From the IMG/VR virus record IMGVR_UViG_3300025264_000107, positions 1-24,768 of that record: a stretch of 24,768 nucleotides of DNA; one strand, 5' to 3'. Position numbers and translations under genes: made by a program. Within the stretch, counting starts at the first letter, position 1; each line of letters starts with the position of its first letter. The notes beneath the pieces are model-generated. The model was not told the origin of the DNA. It did not search any database and saw only the letters and a list, made by a program, of their open reading frames with translations. Shown one piece after another: positions 7,706 to 13,995 of the stretch. The DNA comes from a virus.

Positions 7706-8296
7706 ATGTTAAAAATATCTAAAATGTCAGGCAAGCTGGAAGGAATACCAGCAATAAACACAGATACCACGACAAATGAATTCTGTAAGAAAATGTTTAA
7801 CTCTAAAAAAGAGGATTTAATTTGTCGCTCTTGTTATTCTTTTAAAATGTTGGAAACTTTCCGCAAAAACTGTGTTCCAGTATTTCAGGAAAACGGGCGC
7901 ATTTTGAGCGGTGCTGTAATTCCTGAGAATGAATTACCATTCATAAATTCCGCAGTTTTCAGGTTCTCCGCTCATGGTGAACTCATAAACGAAACACATT
8001 TGGTAAATTTAATGAATCTTGTAAAACGTAATAAACTCACAACTTTTACACTATGGACTAAGCGGAAAAACTTAGTGAATAATTACTGTAAAAAGTACGG
8101 TAAGCCCGAGAATGTGATCTTTATCTACTCTAATCCATATATAAATACTATAGCTAAACTACCTGAATATTTCGATAAAACTTTTAATAATGTTAGCGAA
8201 GATAAGCCAGAAATTAATTGCCATATGAAATGTAAAGATTGTCTGTTATGCTACACTAAGAACGACACGGAAACAATAATTGAAAAGGTAAAATAA
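7706..8296 (+). CDS. GP88-like cysteine-cluster phage protein
   Basis: 196 aa with nine cysteines, including C40-x2-C43 in ICRSCYS and a C-terminal cluster CHMKCKDCLLC (C172, C176, C179, C182). The middle segment FRFSAHGELINETHLVNLMN followed by a FTLWTKRK strand resembles the GP88 family of phage proteins (conserved arginine strand, GD/GE turn, then a YTR-type strand). That family is widespread in phages and has no established activity. The cysteine arrangement suggests a metal or iron-sulfur site; I infer this only from spacing. It lies under the first GGGAACTTTT promoter with ribosome site AGAGAG, and ends two bases before the deformylase ATG, so the pair is co-translated. Confidence 0.6.
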   Translation: MLKISKMSGKLEGIPAINTDTTTNEFCKKMFNSKKEDLICRSCYSFKMLETFRKNCVPVFQENGRILSGAVIPENELPFINSAVFRFSAHGELINETHLVNLMNLVKRNKLTTFTLWTKRKNLVNNYCKKYGKPENVIFIYSNPYINTIAKLPEYFDKTFNNVSEDKPEINCHMKCKDCLLCYTKNDTETIIEKVK

Positions 8297-8297
8297 T

Positions 8298-8729
8298 ATG
8301 TCTATAGTAAAAATTGGTAACTCGATCTTGACCACTCCGTGCAGTAAGGTAACCGAAGATAACTACACGAAATATTTGAGTAAGTTTTTGATACGTAGTA
8401 TTCCATACAGGAAGCACGGACAGGGCATAGCGTCTAATCAGGTTAATTTACCATACAGGATTTGTTCTGTAAAAATAGGTCAAGTTTGGAAAACATTCAT
8501 AAATCCTGAAATTATAAAATATTACGGTGAATCATTTATAAATAATGAGCGGTGTTTGTCAATACCAAAAAAGGATTTTAACGTCAATAGATTTAATAGT
8601 GTAGACATTGTATACCGTGACACTAATTTCATTGAGCATACGGCAAAATACAGCGCCCTGACGGCTATTGTACTTCAGCACGAACTGGATCATCTAGACG
8701 GTGTACTAATATCAATGAAAAATAATTAA
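8298..8729 (+). CDS. def: Peptide deformylase
   Basis: 143 aa. All three metalloprotease motifs are present: GQGIASNQ (41-48, canonical GxGxAxxQ), ERCLS (84-88, canonical EGCLS, with Gly changed to Arg; the metal-ligand Cys86 is kept), and QHELDH (127-132, the HExxH-type zinc/iron site with H128, E129 and H132). The enzyme removes the N-terminal formyl group from nascent proteins at the ribosome. The protein is shorter than bacterial homologues and ends soon after the metal helix, as known viral deformylases do. Phage-encoded deformylases are known from marine cyanophages and have been proposed to aid synthesis of host photosystem or viral proteins. Here it forms a pair with the GP88-like gene. 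Confidence 0.92.
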   Translation: MSIVKIGNSILTTPCSKVTEDNYTKYLSKFLIRSIPYRKHGQGIASNQVNLPYRICSVKIGQVWKTFINPEIIKYYGESFINNERCLSIPKKDFNVNRFNSVDIVYRDTNFIEHTAKYSALTAIVLQHELDHLDGVLISMKNN

Positions 8730-8736
8730 AATAATC

Positions 8737-8766
8737 GGGAACTTTTCAGAGATTGGAACATATAAA
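8737..8766 (+). promoter_or_regulatory. Promoter copy 2: GGGAACTTTT-N14-TATAAA
   Basis: Identical 10-mer and spacing to copy 1, with TATAAA at 8761-8766, 27 bp before the ATG at 8793. It occupies almost the entire 63-bp gap after the deformylase gene. Confidence 0.75.
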
Positions 8767-8792
8767 TAATATAATAAAGGAAGGAAAATAAA

Positions 8793-9077
8793 ATGAAAGT
8801 AAATAAAATAGATTACCACCGTAACGGTATTTGTGGCGCAGGCTTTTTCGTGGGCCTTATTGAGGACGAAGATAAGAGTACTAAGTTATTTGTACACTTT
8901 CCTGACCACGATAAGGATGGCTATGTGAAGAACGGTGACAGTGTGATGACGGCAATATTAGACGCTGACCTAGTAGGTGAGCATGTAACCGAATTCTTTG
9001 AGAATAGTTGGCGCGGAGATCACTATCATGATCTAGTAGTAGACAAGATCATGAAAGACCAAAAAGATGATGAATAA
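8793..9077 (+). CDS. 94-aa phage hypothetical protein (YHRNGxxG type)
   Basis: The N-terminus YHRNGICGAGFFVGLIED resembles a small, common phage and phage-host protein family that starts with an RNGVxGxPF strand-turn-strand pattern; its function is unknown. The rest is acidic with a DH-rich centre. The ribosome site AAGGAAGGAAAATAAA before the ATG is strong and nearly the same as that of the DUF932 gene. It is the first gene under promoter copy 2. Confidence 0.7.
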   Translation: MKVNKIDYHRNGICGAGFFVGLIEDEDKSTKLFVHFPDHDKDGYVKNGDSVMTAILDADLVGEHVTEFFENSWRGDHYHDLVVDKIMKDQKDDE

Positions 9078-9234
9078 AATGAAGAAGTACAGGATGCAAT
9101 TCTATTATGAAAGTGAGTGCGAAGCTGAAAGTTCTACTGATGCTACCTTTAAATTAGTACCGGAACTAGAGAACTGGTTAGGTGATAATAAAGTGGTATT
9201 TGAAATCAAAAAGTCAAATTTGGATAAATCGTGA
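9067..9234 (+). CDS. 55-aa small protein overlapping the preceding gene
   Basis: ATG at 9067 (or the tandem ATGs at 9070 and 9079) opens a 55-codon frame starting MMNKMKKYRMQFYYESECEA and ending in TGA at 9232-9234. It overlaps the end of the 94-aa gene by 11 bp. The basic start followed by an alternating strand-like segment looks like a small folded domain. No family recognised. The next gene is 97 bp away, after a new promoter. Confidence 0.5.
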   Translation: MMNKMKKYRMQFYYESECEAESSTDATFKLVPELENWLGDNKVVFEIKKSNLDKS

Positions 9235-9267
9235 AAAATAAATTTCTCGACGGTAATAAAAAAAGTT

Positions 9268-9297
9268 GGGAACTTTTTGAAACCTAGTGCGTATAAG
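9268..9297 (+). promoter_or_regulatory. Promoter copy 3: GGGAACTTTT-N14-TATAAG
   Basis: Identical 10-mer and 14-bp spacing, TATAAG at 9292-9297, 34 bp before the ATG at 9332. Copies 1 and 3 also share ACCTAGT within the spacer. It should drive the run of small genes beginning at 9332. Confidence 0.75.
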
Positions 9298-9331
9298 AAG
9301 CATGAAACGTAAACAAAAAAAGGAGAAAAAA

Positions 9332-9616
9332 ATGAAAAATAAATATCCATATGAAGTTTTACTACTAGGTAAGGGCGCACCTAGCTGTCATGACTTTTAT
9401 AGTGATCTTGAAAATTGTGAAACTGATGGTGAGATGAACTGGTGGGAGGAAAAAACACCACTTCAAGTTATTGATGCAATAAAAGAAATGCACAATAGAT
9501 ATAATGAAGGCTCAGGATGGACTTGGGCGGAAGATGAGAATGCTAAAGAACAACAGAAACCACTGAAGAGATTACTTGCACATGCCAACAGACAATATAA
9601 AAAACATTACAGGTAA
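9332..9616 (+). CDS. 94-aa hypothetical protein
   Basis: I place the start at 9332 because AAAAGGAG lies 6-7 bp upstream; an in-frame upstream start at 9287 would overlap the promoter. The product (MKNKYPYEVLLLGKGAPSCH...) is acidic with several Trp residues (NWWEE, GWTWAEDEN) and a basic C-terminal helix. No family recognised. Confidence 0.6.
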   Translation: MKNKYPYEVLLLGKGAPSCHDFYSDLENCETDGEMNWWEEKTPLQVIDAIKEMHNRYNEGSGWTWAEDENAKEQQKPLKRLLAHANRQYKKHYR

Positions 9617-9692
9617 TAAAAATAAAATGGAACCAACCGGATTTGAGATAGTACCATACTACATGGAAACAAATAATAGAAAGGAAAACCAA

Positions 9693-9884
9693 ATGAAGAA
9701 AGTTACAAAAGAAATGATTGTTCAATATCTTGATGTAGATGTTGGCGCGTGCCGTATGTCAAAGGAGGATTTTTGTGAACAGATAGCAACTATACTAAAC
9801 AATCCTACAAAAGAAAGAAAACACTGGCTTAAAGAAATATCAGAATATTATTCTGAGCGCAATATTAATATATGGCAACAATAA
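9693..9884 (+). CDS. 63-aa hypothetical protein
   Basis: Start chosen at 9693 because of the upstream AAAGGAAAACCAA ribosome site; an in-frame ATG at 9627 lacks one. The sequence (MKKVTKEMIVQYLDVDVGAC...) looks helical and ends in a Trp-Gln-Gln. Function unknown. It may be longer if the 9627 start is used. Confidence 0.5.
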   Translation: MKKVTKEMIVQYLDVDVGACRMSKEDFCEQIATILNNPTKERKHWLKEISEYYSERNINIWQQ

Positions 9885-9898
9885 AAGGAGAAAACCAA

Positions 9899-10060
9899 AT
9901 GAATAACGATAGACATACAGTATGCCCAAAGTGTGAATTCGAGTGGCAAGAGTTATTGGTTGATGATGGTGAAGAATATATACCAAACCATTACTGTTCA
10001 GCAAAAGCACCTCTTGATAATGGTGAGGACTCTTGGGTAGAGGATGGAGAAGTAAAATGA
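9899..10060 (+). CDS. 53-aa zinc-ribbon-like protein
   Basis: Start at 9899 behind AAAAGGAGAAAACCAA. CPKCEFEW (first Cys pair) is followed by an acidic segment and NHYCSAKAP, giving CxxC plus one later Cys, so a complete four-ligand site would need a His. The stop overlaps the next ATG (ATGA). One of several tiny CxxC proteins in this early region. Confidence 0.6.
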   Translation: MNNDRHTVCPKCEFEWQELLVDDGEEYIPNHYCSAKAPLDNGEDSWVEDGEVK

Positions 10061-10464
10061 AAACAAAATCACAGATAAGAGAAACAATAGATGACTGTAA
10101 AAAGTCTATTGAGGAAATGGAGAAAATTGACAATCATGAGGATTTTCTTGTATTTCAAGGTTGGGTAGAGGCACTTGAGTATGTACTCGGAGATGATTCT
10201 TACAACCTCACTGATAAGGAAAAGAAAGCACTGCGGGACTTTGAGTGTAATACTGAAAAAGAAACTGGTGTCAGTATGCTCAGTGGCGGTTTTGCAATAG
10301 CTAAGGTATATGATGAGGATGATTACTGGGATGAGAATAAGGATGAGGTTCATGAATTTTACAAAGTACAGTTAAAGTGGGGTGTGCAGAGTGATTGCAG
10401 TGATCGGGTTACTACAGAATATTACCGCCTGTACAAAAATACACTCAGGTTTGAAACATTATGA
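10057..10464 (+). CDS. 135-aa acidic hypothetical protein
   Basis: The ATGA overlap with the previous gene sets the start at 10057. The N-terminal 60 residues are helical (TKSQIRETIDDCKKSIEEME). A middle segment carries an ETGVSMLSGGFAIAKVYDED turn followed by strand-like, aromatic C-terminal sequence. No family recognised. It is chained by a second ATGA overlap to the 10461 gene. Confidence 0.65.
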   Translation: MKTKSQIRETIDDCKKSIEEMEKIDNHEDFLVFQGWVEALEYVLGDDSYNLTDKEKKALRDFECNTEKETGVSMLSGGFAIAKVYDEDDYWDENKDEVHEFYKVQLKWGVQSDCSDRVTTEYYRLYKNTLRFETL

Positions 10465-10622
10465 GTAAAGCAGTAGTTACTTGCAGTATCTGTACTGGCG
10501 ACTTCGATCTCGATAGTGAGGGCGGAATTACTGGTGACTTAGGTATACTTCCGGTTGCCTTCTGCCCCACGTGCCTAGCCGGTATAACTGATATGGTAAG
10601 CCAGTTAATGGGCGAAGAATGA
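10461..10622 (+). CDS. 53-aa two-CxxC zinc-ribbon protein
   Basis: ATG at 10461 overlaps the previous stop and the frame ends at TGA 10620-10622. CSIC near the start and CPTC near residue 36-39 (FCPTCLAG) make a complete four-cysteine zinc ribbon around an acidic Gly-rich loop. The ATGA overlaps on both sides strongly support translation despite the small size. Role unknown. Confidence 0.65.
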   Translation: MSKAVVTCSICTGDFDLDSEGGITGDLGILPVAFCPTCLAGITDMVSQLMGEE

Positions 10623-10804
10623 AAAAGATTACACTAAAGATTGATGATGATGTGCTAGGTAGACTAAGAAGTGATATCAGTATCAAGATGATGAGTGGTA
10701 ATTACGCAGGCACTGCAAACCTTTTCATAAAGAAATTAATTGATCACATAGATGGTGGGAACAAAGAGTGGCACTGTAAGTATAAGAATAAAAAGGAGAA
10801 ATAA
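10619..10804 (+). CDS. 61-aa possible ribbon-helix-helix protein
   Basis: MKKITLKIDDDVLGRLRSDI is a strand followed by an amphipathic helix, then a turn (SGNYAGT) and a second helix. This is the order expected of MetJ/Arc (RHH) DNA-binding proteins, and the length fits. The assignment is by pattern only. Start overlaps the previous stop (ATGA). If correct it could be an early-gene regulator. Confidence 0.5.
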   Translation: MKKITLKIDDDVLGRLRSDISIKMMSGNYAGTANLFIKKLIDHIDGGNKEWHCKYKNKKEK

Positions 10805-10805
10805 A

Positions 10806-10937
10806 ATGGAAATAGATAAGGAATTGGCACAATATATAGCTGATTATATAAATGAAGAGATGGATCGTTATAATAGTTGGATTGATAGCGATACTATTAT
10901 GAATGCGGTGGATGCTTTTGATGGGGGCGCTAGGTAA
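10806..10937 (+). CDS. 43-aa acidic small protein
   Basis: ATG at 10806 lies behind AAAAAGGAGAAATAAA, a very good ribosome site; the frame upstream of it runs through the previous gene out of register. Product MEIDKELAQYIADYINEEMD..., helical and acidic. The stop overlaps the next ATG (TAATG). Confidence 0.6.
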   Translation: MEIDKELAQYIADYINEEMDRYNSWIDSDTIMNAVDAFDGGAR

Positions 10938-11131
10938 TGGACTTAGAAACGGCTATAAGTATAACTAGAGAGGAGTACCGGATTTTGGAAATTGACGATC
11001 TGAAACTACGTGAGGATGAACGGCACAAGCTAATGATGCGAGTGGTAGATGTATGTGAGTACGGAAATTTAGACGATTTAAAAAGATTAAATAAATTACT
11101 GGAAGATAATAATTTTGCTAAAAAGAAATAA
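10937..11131 (+). CDS. 64-aa charged helical protein
   Basis: MDLETAISITREEYRILEID... is highly charged and helical with a basic Lys-rich tail. Coupled to the preceding gene by TAATG. No family recognised. It is the last gene before the stem-loop at 11135. Confidence 0.6.
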   Translation: MDLETAISITREEYRILEIDDLKLREDERHKLMMRVVDVCEYGNLDDLKRLNKLLEDNNFAKKK

Positions 11132-11134
11132 GAT

Positions 11135-11203
11135 GACAGGGACAATGCAACTGGAATTAAATAACGATATAGGGGTTGTTTAAAATGGTTGACTGTCCCT
11201 GTC
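11135..11203 (+). other. Junction stem-loop A before the ParB-like gene
   Basis: GACAGGGACA (11135-11144) pairs perfectly with TGTCCCTGTC (11194-11203). After a small internal loop CAAC (11148-11151) pairs with GTTG (11188-11191). A second GTTG at 11175-11178 gives an alternative inner pairing. The loop is about 36 nt and AT-rich. The stem ends one base before TAAGGAG, the ribosome site of the next gene. Confidence 0.65.
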
Positions 11204-11216
11204 TAAGGAGTGCTGA

Positions 11217-12110
11217 GTGATCGAAATAACCTGTATCGAATGTGGGCATAAATTTAGTAAATTCAGGGGAGACATGGATGAGCGCACCTGTAATATATGC
11301 TTCGAAAAACTTGACCGAGACATGCAACGCGAGGTCGTTGCTAATCTTAATTATAGAGACAATAATAACAAGAAAAGGAAAAATAAAATGGAAACAGTAA
11401 ATCGAGTAAGAAAAACCCATAACTATGGTATGTTTGGTGTAGTAGACGGCAATAGAACAATAAACCAAACGCACGTAAGAGCGTTGAAGCAATCTATTAG
11501 TAAAGAACATATTCCTACACCAATTATCGTTAATAGAAAGTACGAGATTATTGATGGGCAACACAGGGTAGAGGCTATCAAACAGTTAGGTAAGCCAGTT
11601 TACTTTGTGGTAATAGATGATCTTGCGGTAAATGATGTGAAACGCTTAAATACGATTGGGCGAAACTGGACAGTAAAGGATTTCATGAATCTTTACATTA
11701 AAGAAGGTAATCAAAATTATATAGTCTATCGGAATTTCTTAGACAAATATAAATTTAACCATAATGAAACCCTGACCTTACTGGGCAACATGAAAACCGC
11801 TGGCGGTACGCAGGGAAAGATTTTCCGCGATGGTGAGTTTGTGGTGCACGACTATAACCGCGCGGTACGAAATGCTGAGAAAATCCTGATGGTAAAGGAC
11901 TATTACGATGGCTACAAGAGAAGATCATTTATACATGCATTACTGAATTTATTTGATAATCCAAAATATGATCACGATAAATTCTTGAGAAAGCTAAAGT
12001 ACCAGTCGGTTAAGCTACAGGATCAAACCAACTTTAAACAGTACCTTCAGTTGATTGAAGAAATATACAATTACAAAACAGTAGAAAAAAACAGGGTAAG
12101 GTTTTACTAA
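11217..12110 (+). CDS. ParB-like nuclease-domain protein with N-terminal zinc ribbon; likely two starts
   Basis: 297 aa from a GTG at 11217 with AAGGAG six bases upstream. Residues 1-30 contain CIEC (C6, C9) and CNIC (C25, C28), a zinc ribbon. From residue 58 the ParB/Srx-like domain begins (METVNRVRKTHNYGMFGVVD), with IPTPIIVNRKYEIIDGQHR (GQHR 114-117) as the characteristic ParB box and an arginine-rich follow-up. An internal ATG at 11388 (Met58) has its own AAAAGGAAAAATAAA ribosome site of the same type as other genes here, so a shorter form without the zinc ribbon is likely. Phage ParB-domain proteins act as nucleases, CTP-dependent DNA binders or host modifiers; which one applies here is unknown. 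Confidence 0.75.
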   Translation: MIEITCIECGHKFSKFRGDMDERTCNICFEKLDRDMQREVVANLNYRDNNNKKRKNKMETVNRVRKTHNYGMFGVVDGNRTINQTHVRALKQSISKEHIPTPIIVNRKYEIIDGQHRVEAIKQLGKPVYFVVIDDLAVNDVKRLNTIGRNWTVKDFMNLYIKEGNQNYIVYRNFLDKYKFNHNETLTLLGNMKTAGGTQGKIFRDGEFVVHDYNRAVRNAEKILMVKDYYDGYKRRSFIHALLNLFDNPKYDHDKFLRKLKYQSVKLQDQTNFKQYLQLIEEIYNYKTVEKNRVRFY

Positions 12111-12139
12111 ACAACTGATGGAAGGGGGCAAACAGTCTC

Positions 12140-12256
12140 ATGATTACAATAGCTAACTGGATCAGTAACTTGATGATATTTTCCACTGCCATCTTTCTTT
12201 TGGCGGTGGGAATATTTATCTTGTACGTGATTATTAGTACATTATTCAATAGATAA
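12140..12256 (+). CDS. 38-aa single-span membrane protein
   Basis: MITIANWISNLMIFSTAIFL continues as LAVGIFILYVIISTLFNR, one hydrophobic span with a short basic end. GGAAGGGGG lies about 12 bp upstream, a long spacing, so expression is less certain. Inside the gene CCACTGCC and GGCGGTGG could pair around a 10-nt loop. Function unknown; an accessory lysis or envelope role cannot be excluded. Confidence 0.5.
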   Translation: MITIANWISNLMIFSTAIFLLAVGIFILYVIISTLFNR

Positions 12257-12266
12257 AGGAGAGATA

Positions 12267-12515
12267 ATGAATAAAATAAAGAATAGAATAGTACCGCCGG
12301 TTTCTAACGCTGAGTACGAAATAAAATTCGACAAAAGACCAACAGAGTTCAGCGCATTAACCATTTGGGCAATGCCGGATGAACTAAACTTCGCCGTCCA
12401 ACAGCTTGAGGATTCTAAAAGGGCTTACTGCATTGAACACCACTCACCTAATGATGGCAGGGTCAGGGTATGGTCAAAATCTTTCACTGGATTTAACTGG
12501 TATAATGGAAAGTAA
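12267..12515 (+). CDS. 82-aa hypothetical protein
   Basis: Good ribosome site (AAAGGAGAGATA) before the ATG at 12267. The product MNKIKNRIVPPVSNAEYEIK... has strand-like, aromatic sequence, ending WSKSFTGFNWYNGK. No family recognised. Its last 11 bp overlap the start of the replisome-organiser-like gene, so the two are probably coupled. Confidence 0.6.
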   Translation: MNKIKNRIVPPVSNAEYEIKFDKRPTEFSALTIWAMPDELNFAVQQLEDSKRAYCIEHHSPNDGRVRVWSKSFTGFNWYNGK

Positions 12516-13014
12516 AATACATAAGGCACTCAAGTTTCCGTACATGATTAGTGTACCTGATATAAATGAGTCACAGTGGACTACATGGCTGATAAAAACA
12601 CCTGAAGATGAGGCTGAGCTTGATAAATATTTCCCTGAGTTCTTTGAGGATAAGCCTAAGATTATAAGGAAATATAAGGATAAACCTAAAGATGTTAAGA
12701 TGGTGGCTGATTATTTTAAAGAAAAAGGAGTTGTAGACCCTGAGGGCAGTGCTGAGCTATTCTATGCTCACTACGAATCGGTAGGTTGGTTTAAGGGCAA
12801 GGCAAAGATTAAGAGTTGGAGAATGTGTCTAAATAGTTGGGATTTTAAGAAGAAGGGCGATGTACAGGCAGAACAGGTAAGCAGACTGCCAATGTATAAA
12901 CTGGAATGCTTAGAGTGTGGATATGCATCAGAGACAGACCGGAAGGATACACGCATGGTTTGTAGACGGTGTAAACATAGACCTCTAATGGTTGTAACAA
13001 ATTTAATAAAATAG
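12505..13014 (+). CDS. Replisome-organiser/DnaT-like protein with C-terminal zinc ribbon
   Basis: 169 aa. Residues 65-112 (VADYFKEKGVVD, then ELFYAHYESVGWFKGKAKIK and SWRMCLNSW) match the module found at the C-terminus of many phage replication initiators and DnaT/DnaD-type primosomal proteins, usually FYdYYxxxGWkxGKxxxkdWkaAvrxW. A zinc ribbon follows: CLEC (135-138) and CRRC (153-156). The usual N-terminal winged-helix domain is absent; the first 60 residues are an acidic, basic-tailed segment. I infer a role in bringing host helicase or primase to the phage origin. The ATG at 12505 is chosen because longer frames would cut through the previous gene. Confidence 0.55.
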   Translation: MESKIHKALKFPYMISVPDINESQWTTWLIKTPEDEAELDKYFPEFFEDKPKIIRKYKDKPKDVKMVADYFKEKGVVDPEGSAELFYAHYESVGWFKGKAKIKSWRMCLNSWDFKKKGDVQAEQVSRLPMYKLECLECGYASETDRKDTRMVCRRCKHRPLMVVTNLIK

Positions 13015-13015
13015 T

Positions 13016-13414
13016 GTGGAACGGTATAGTTATCCGGTTGATATGTTTATGAGATTACCTAGAACAGATAGACTTGATTACTGCTATGAATTGGATATGA
13101 ATCATCAATATTATGAAGAGGATGGAAATAACAGAGAATTGATAGATATAAATTACATACCAATTCGTTATTCTAGTGATATACCTAAATTATTAGAACG
13201 TAAGCCACCGGAGAAACCTGTAGTGGAAAAAACATATAAGCGCAGAAATCAACTATGTGTATTAGTAGTGAACGATAGGTGGTGTAGGAAGTGGGCGCGG
13301 GAGTGTACGTGTAGGGCATGTATAGATGATCTACTAAAAAAGCGTAAAGAAATGTATTATAAGGGTAAATTTTTTCATAAAAATAAACCTAAAAGTAAAA
13401 CGGAACTTTTTTAA
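13016..13414 (+). CDS. 132-aa basic hypothetical protein
   Basis: GTG start at 13016, two bases after the previous TAG; a GTG at 13014 in another frame stops quickly. The first half is aromatic and acidic (MERYSYPVDMFMRLPRTDRL), the second half basic with four clustered cysteines (CVLVVNDRWCRKWARECTCR, then CIDD). This could be a degenerate zinc site. No family recognised. Confidence 0.6.
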   Translation: MERYSYPVDMFMRLPRTDRLDYCYELDMNHQYYEEDGNNRELIDINYIPIRYSSDIPKLLERKPPEKPVVEKTYKRRNQLCVLVVNDRWCRKWARECTCRACIDDLLKKRKEMYYKGKFFHKNKPKSKTELF

Positions 13415-13431
13415 TGGAACGGCGTTGTAAT
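13402..13431 (+). promoter_or_regulatory. Possible degenerate GGAACTTTT promoter before the 13453 leader
   Basis: GGAACTTTT (13402-13410), 15 bp, then TGTAAT (13426-13431). The -35-like box matches 9 of 10 bases of the phage motif, but the spacing is one longer and it overlaps the last codons of the 132-aa gene. A start about 7 bp downstream would make an RNA whose 5' end is the structured leader at 13453. Confidence 0.3.
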
Positions 13432-13452
13432 AGTATGAAAAGAATTAATAAA

Positions 13453-13626
13453 GGGACTTGGTTGATCTGTAAACGTGGTATGTGGGCAGAGTCACCAGTC
13501 AGACTGCGGTGGAAGATCGCCCTGACTGTTCCGAGTCCCCGTTTATATGAGCCTCTCCTCGGAGAGAACCGAGAACTGGGCGAGATTCCGGACTCCACCT
13601 TAATAACAAACCCGAGGCTCATATGA
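13453..13626 (+). promoter_or_regulatory. Structured leader RNA with SD/ATG-sequestering helix
   Basis: Domain 1: GGGACTTGG (13453-13461) pairs with CCGAGTCCC (13531-13539), 9 bp with one G-T. Inside it GGGC (13484-13487) can pair with GCCC (13519-13522) and TCACCAGT with ACT-GC-GGTGG (13492-13512), or alternatively CAGTCAG (13496-13502) with CTGACTG (13522-13528); the two options exclude each other. Domain 2: TTATATGAGCCTC (13543-13555) pairs over 13 bp with GAGGCTCATATGA (13614-13626). This arm contains the GAGG ribosome site and the ATG (13623) of the next gene. Within domain 2 CTCGG/CCGAG (13558-13573) forms a smaller hairpin. The region is markedly GC-richer than its neighbours. Confidence 0.6.
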
Positions 13627-13763
13627 TTGTTTTTCTATTTATTTTGTTTGCCAGTTGTGTTGTCATTTACCCGCTTGGCTTTTACTTGTGTTATTACCAT
13701 GACGAGGTTTGGGTAACGATAGCTACGGTTGGCAAGAAATTTAGAATACAGGAGAAGAAATGA
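13623..13763 (+). CDS. 46-aa N-terminally anchored membrane protein
   Basis: MIVFLFILFASCVVIYPLGF is a single hydrophobic span, followed by a YHDEVWVT segment and a basic tail. The stop overlaps the ATG of the next gene (ATGA), which supports translation. The start codon and GAGG ribosome site are base-paired in the leader structure, so expression may be conditional. Function unknown; Cys12 could suggest a lipobox, but the context is not a good match. Confidence 0.55.
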   Translation: MIVFLFILFASCVVIYPLGFYLCYYHDEVWVTIATVGKKFRIQEKK

Positions 13764-13924
13764 ACTATATAATTGGCGGAGATATATCAGACAAAGATTG
13801 CCCTAAGTGCGGAGAGTCATTGTTATGGCAAGAGTATGGTAAGGGTGATGTTTCTGAATATGGATTACTTTGTGAAAATTATTATAATTGCGAGGGGTAT
13901 GAAATAGTACCCGAAGAGATATAA
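13760..13924 (+). CDS. 54-aa zinc-ribbon-like protein
   Basis: ATG at 13760 behind ACAGGAGAAGAA, coupled to the membrane-protein gene. MNYIIGGDISDKDCPKCGES has a CPKC knuckle, followed by LLCENYYNCEGY, giving four cysteines (CxxC and Cx5C). A small treble-clef or ribbon fold is likely; function unknown. The TAA immediately precedes stem-loop B. Confidence 0.6.
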   Translation: MNYIIGGDISDKDCPKCGESLLWQEYGKGDVSEYGLLCENYYNCEGYEIVPEEI

Positions 13925-13995
13925 ATGCAGGGGCACTCCCATCACTCACAACTAAAATGGGAACCTCCTTTCCTAGCTACCGGATGTCCCTGCAT
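13925..13995 (+). other. Junction stem-loop B
   Basis: ATGCAGGGGCA (13925-13935) pairs with TGTCCCTGCAT (13985-13995), 11 bp with one G-T. Inside, TCCCAT (13937-13942) pairs with ATGGGA (13957-13962) around a 14-nt loop. The unpaired stretch contains ACCTCCTTTCCTA (13963-13975), and its TTTCCT can pair with AGGAAA (14003-14008), the ribosome site of the next gene, as a pseudoknot-like contact. The outer stem shares TGTCCCTG with stem-loop A. Confidence 0.6.

Noticed and set aside
11157-11564. 135-codon minus-strand frame
   Set aside because: Antisense to the ParB-like gene and to stem-loop A; no ribosome site and no coding context on that strand in the early region.
13453-13540. Possible tRNA gene (about 88 nt with 7-bp acceptor-like ends GGGACTT/GAGTCCC)
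   Set aside because: No T-arm of the GTTCGANTC type and no D-arm; internal pairing does not give a cloverleaf.
13414-13626. 70-codon plus-strand frame over the structured leader
   Set aside because: It lies entirely across long inverted repeats, has a composition unlike its neighbours, no good ribosome site, and its end overlaps the start of a better-supported gene. Its open state probably comes from local high GC. Not fully excluded as a leader peptide.
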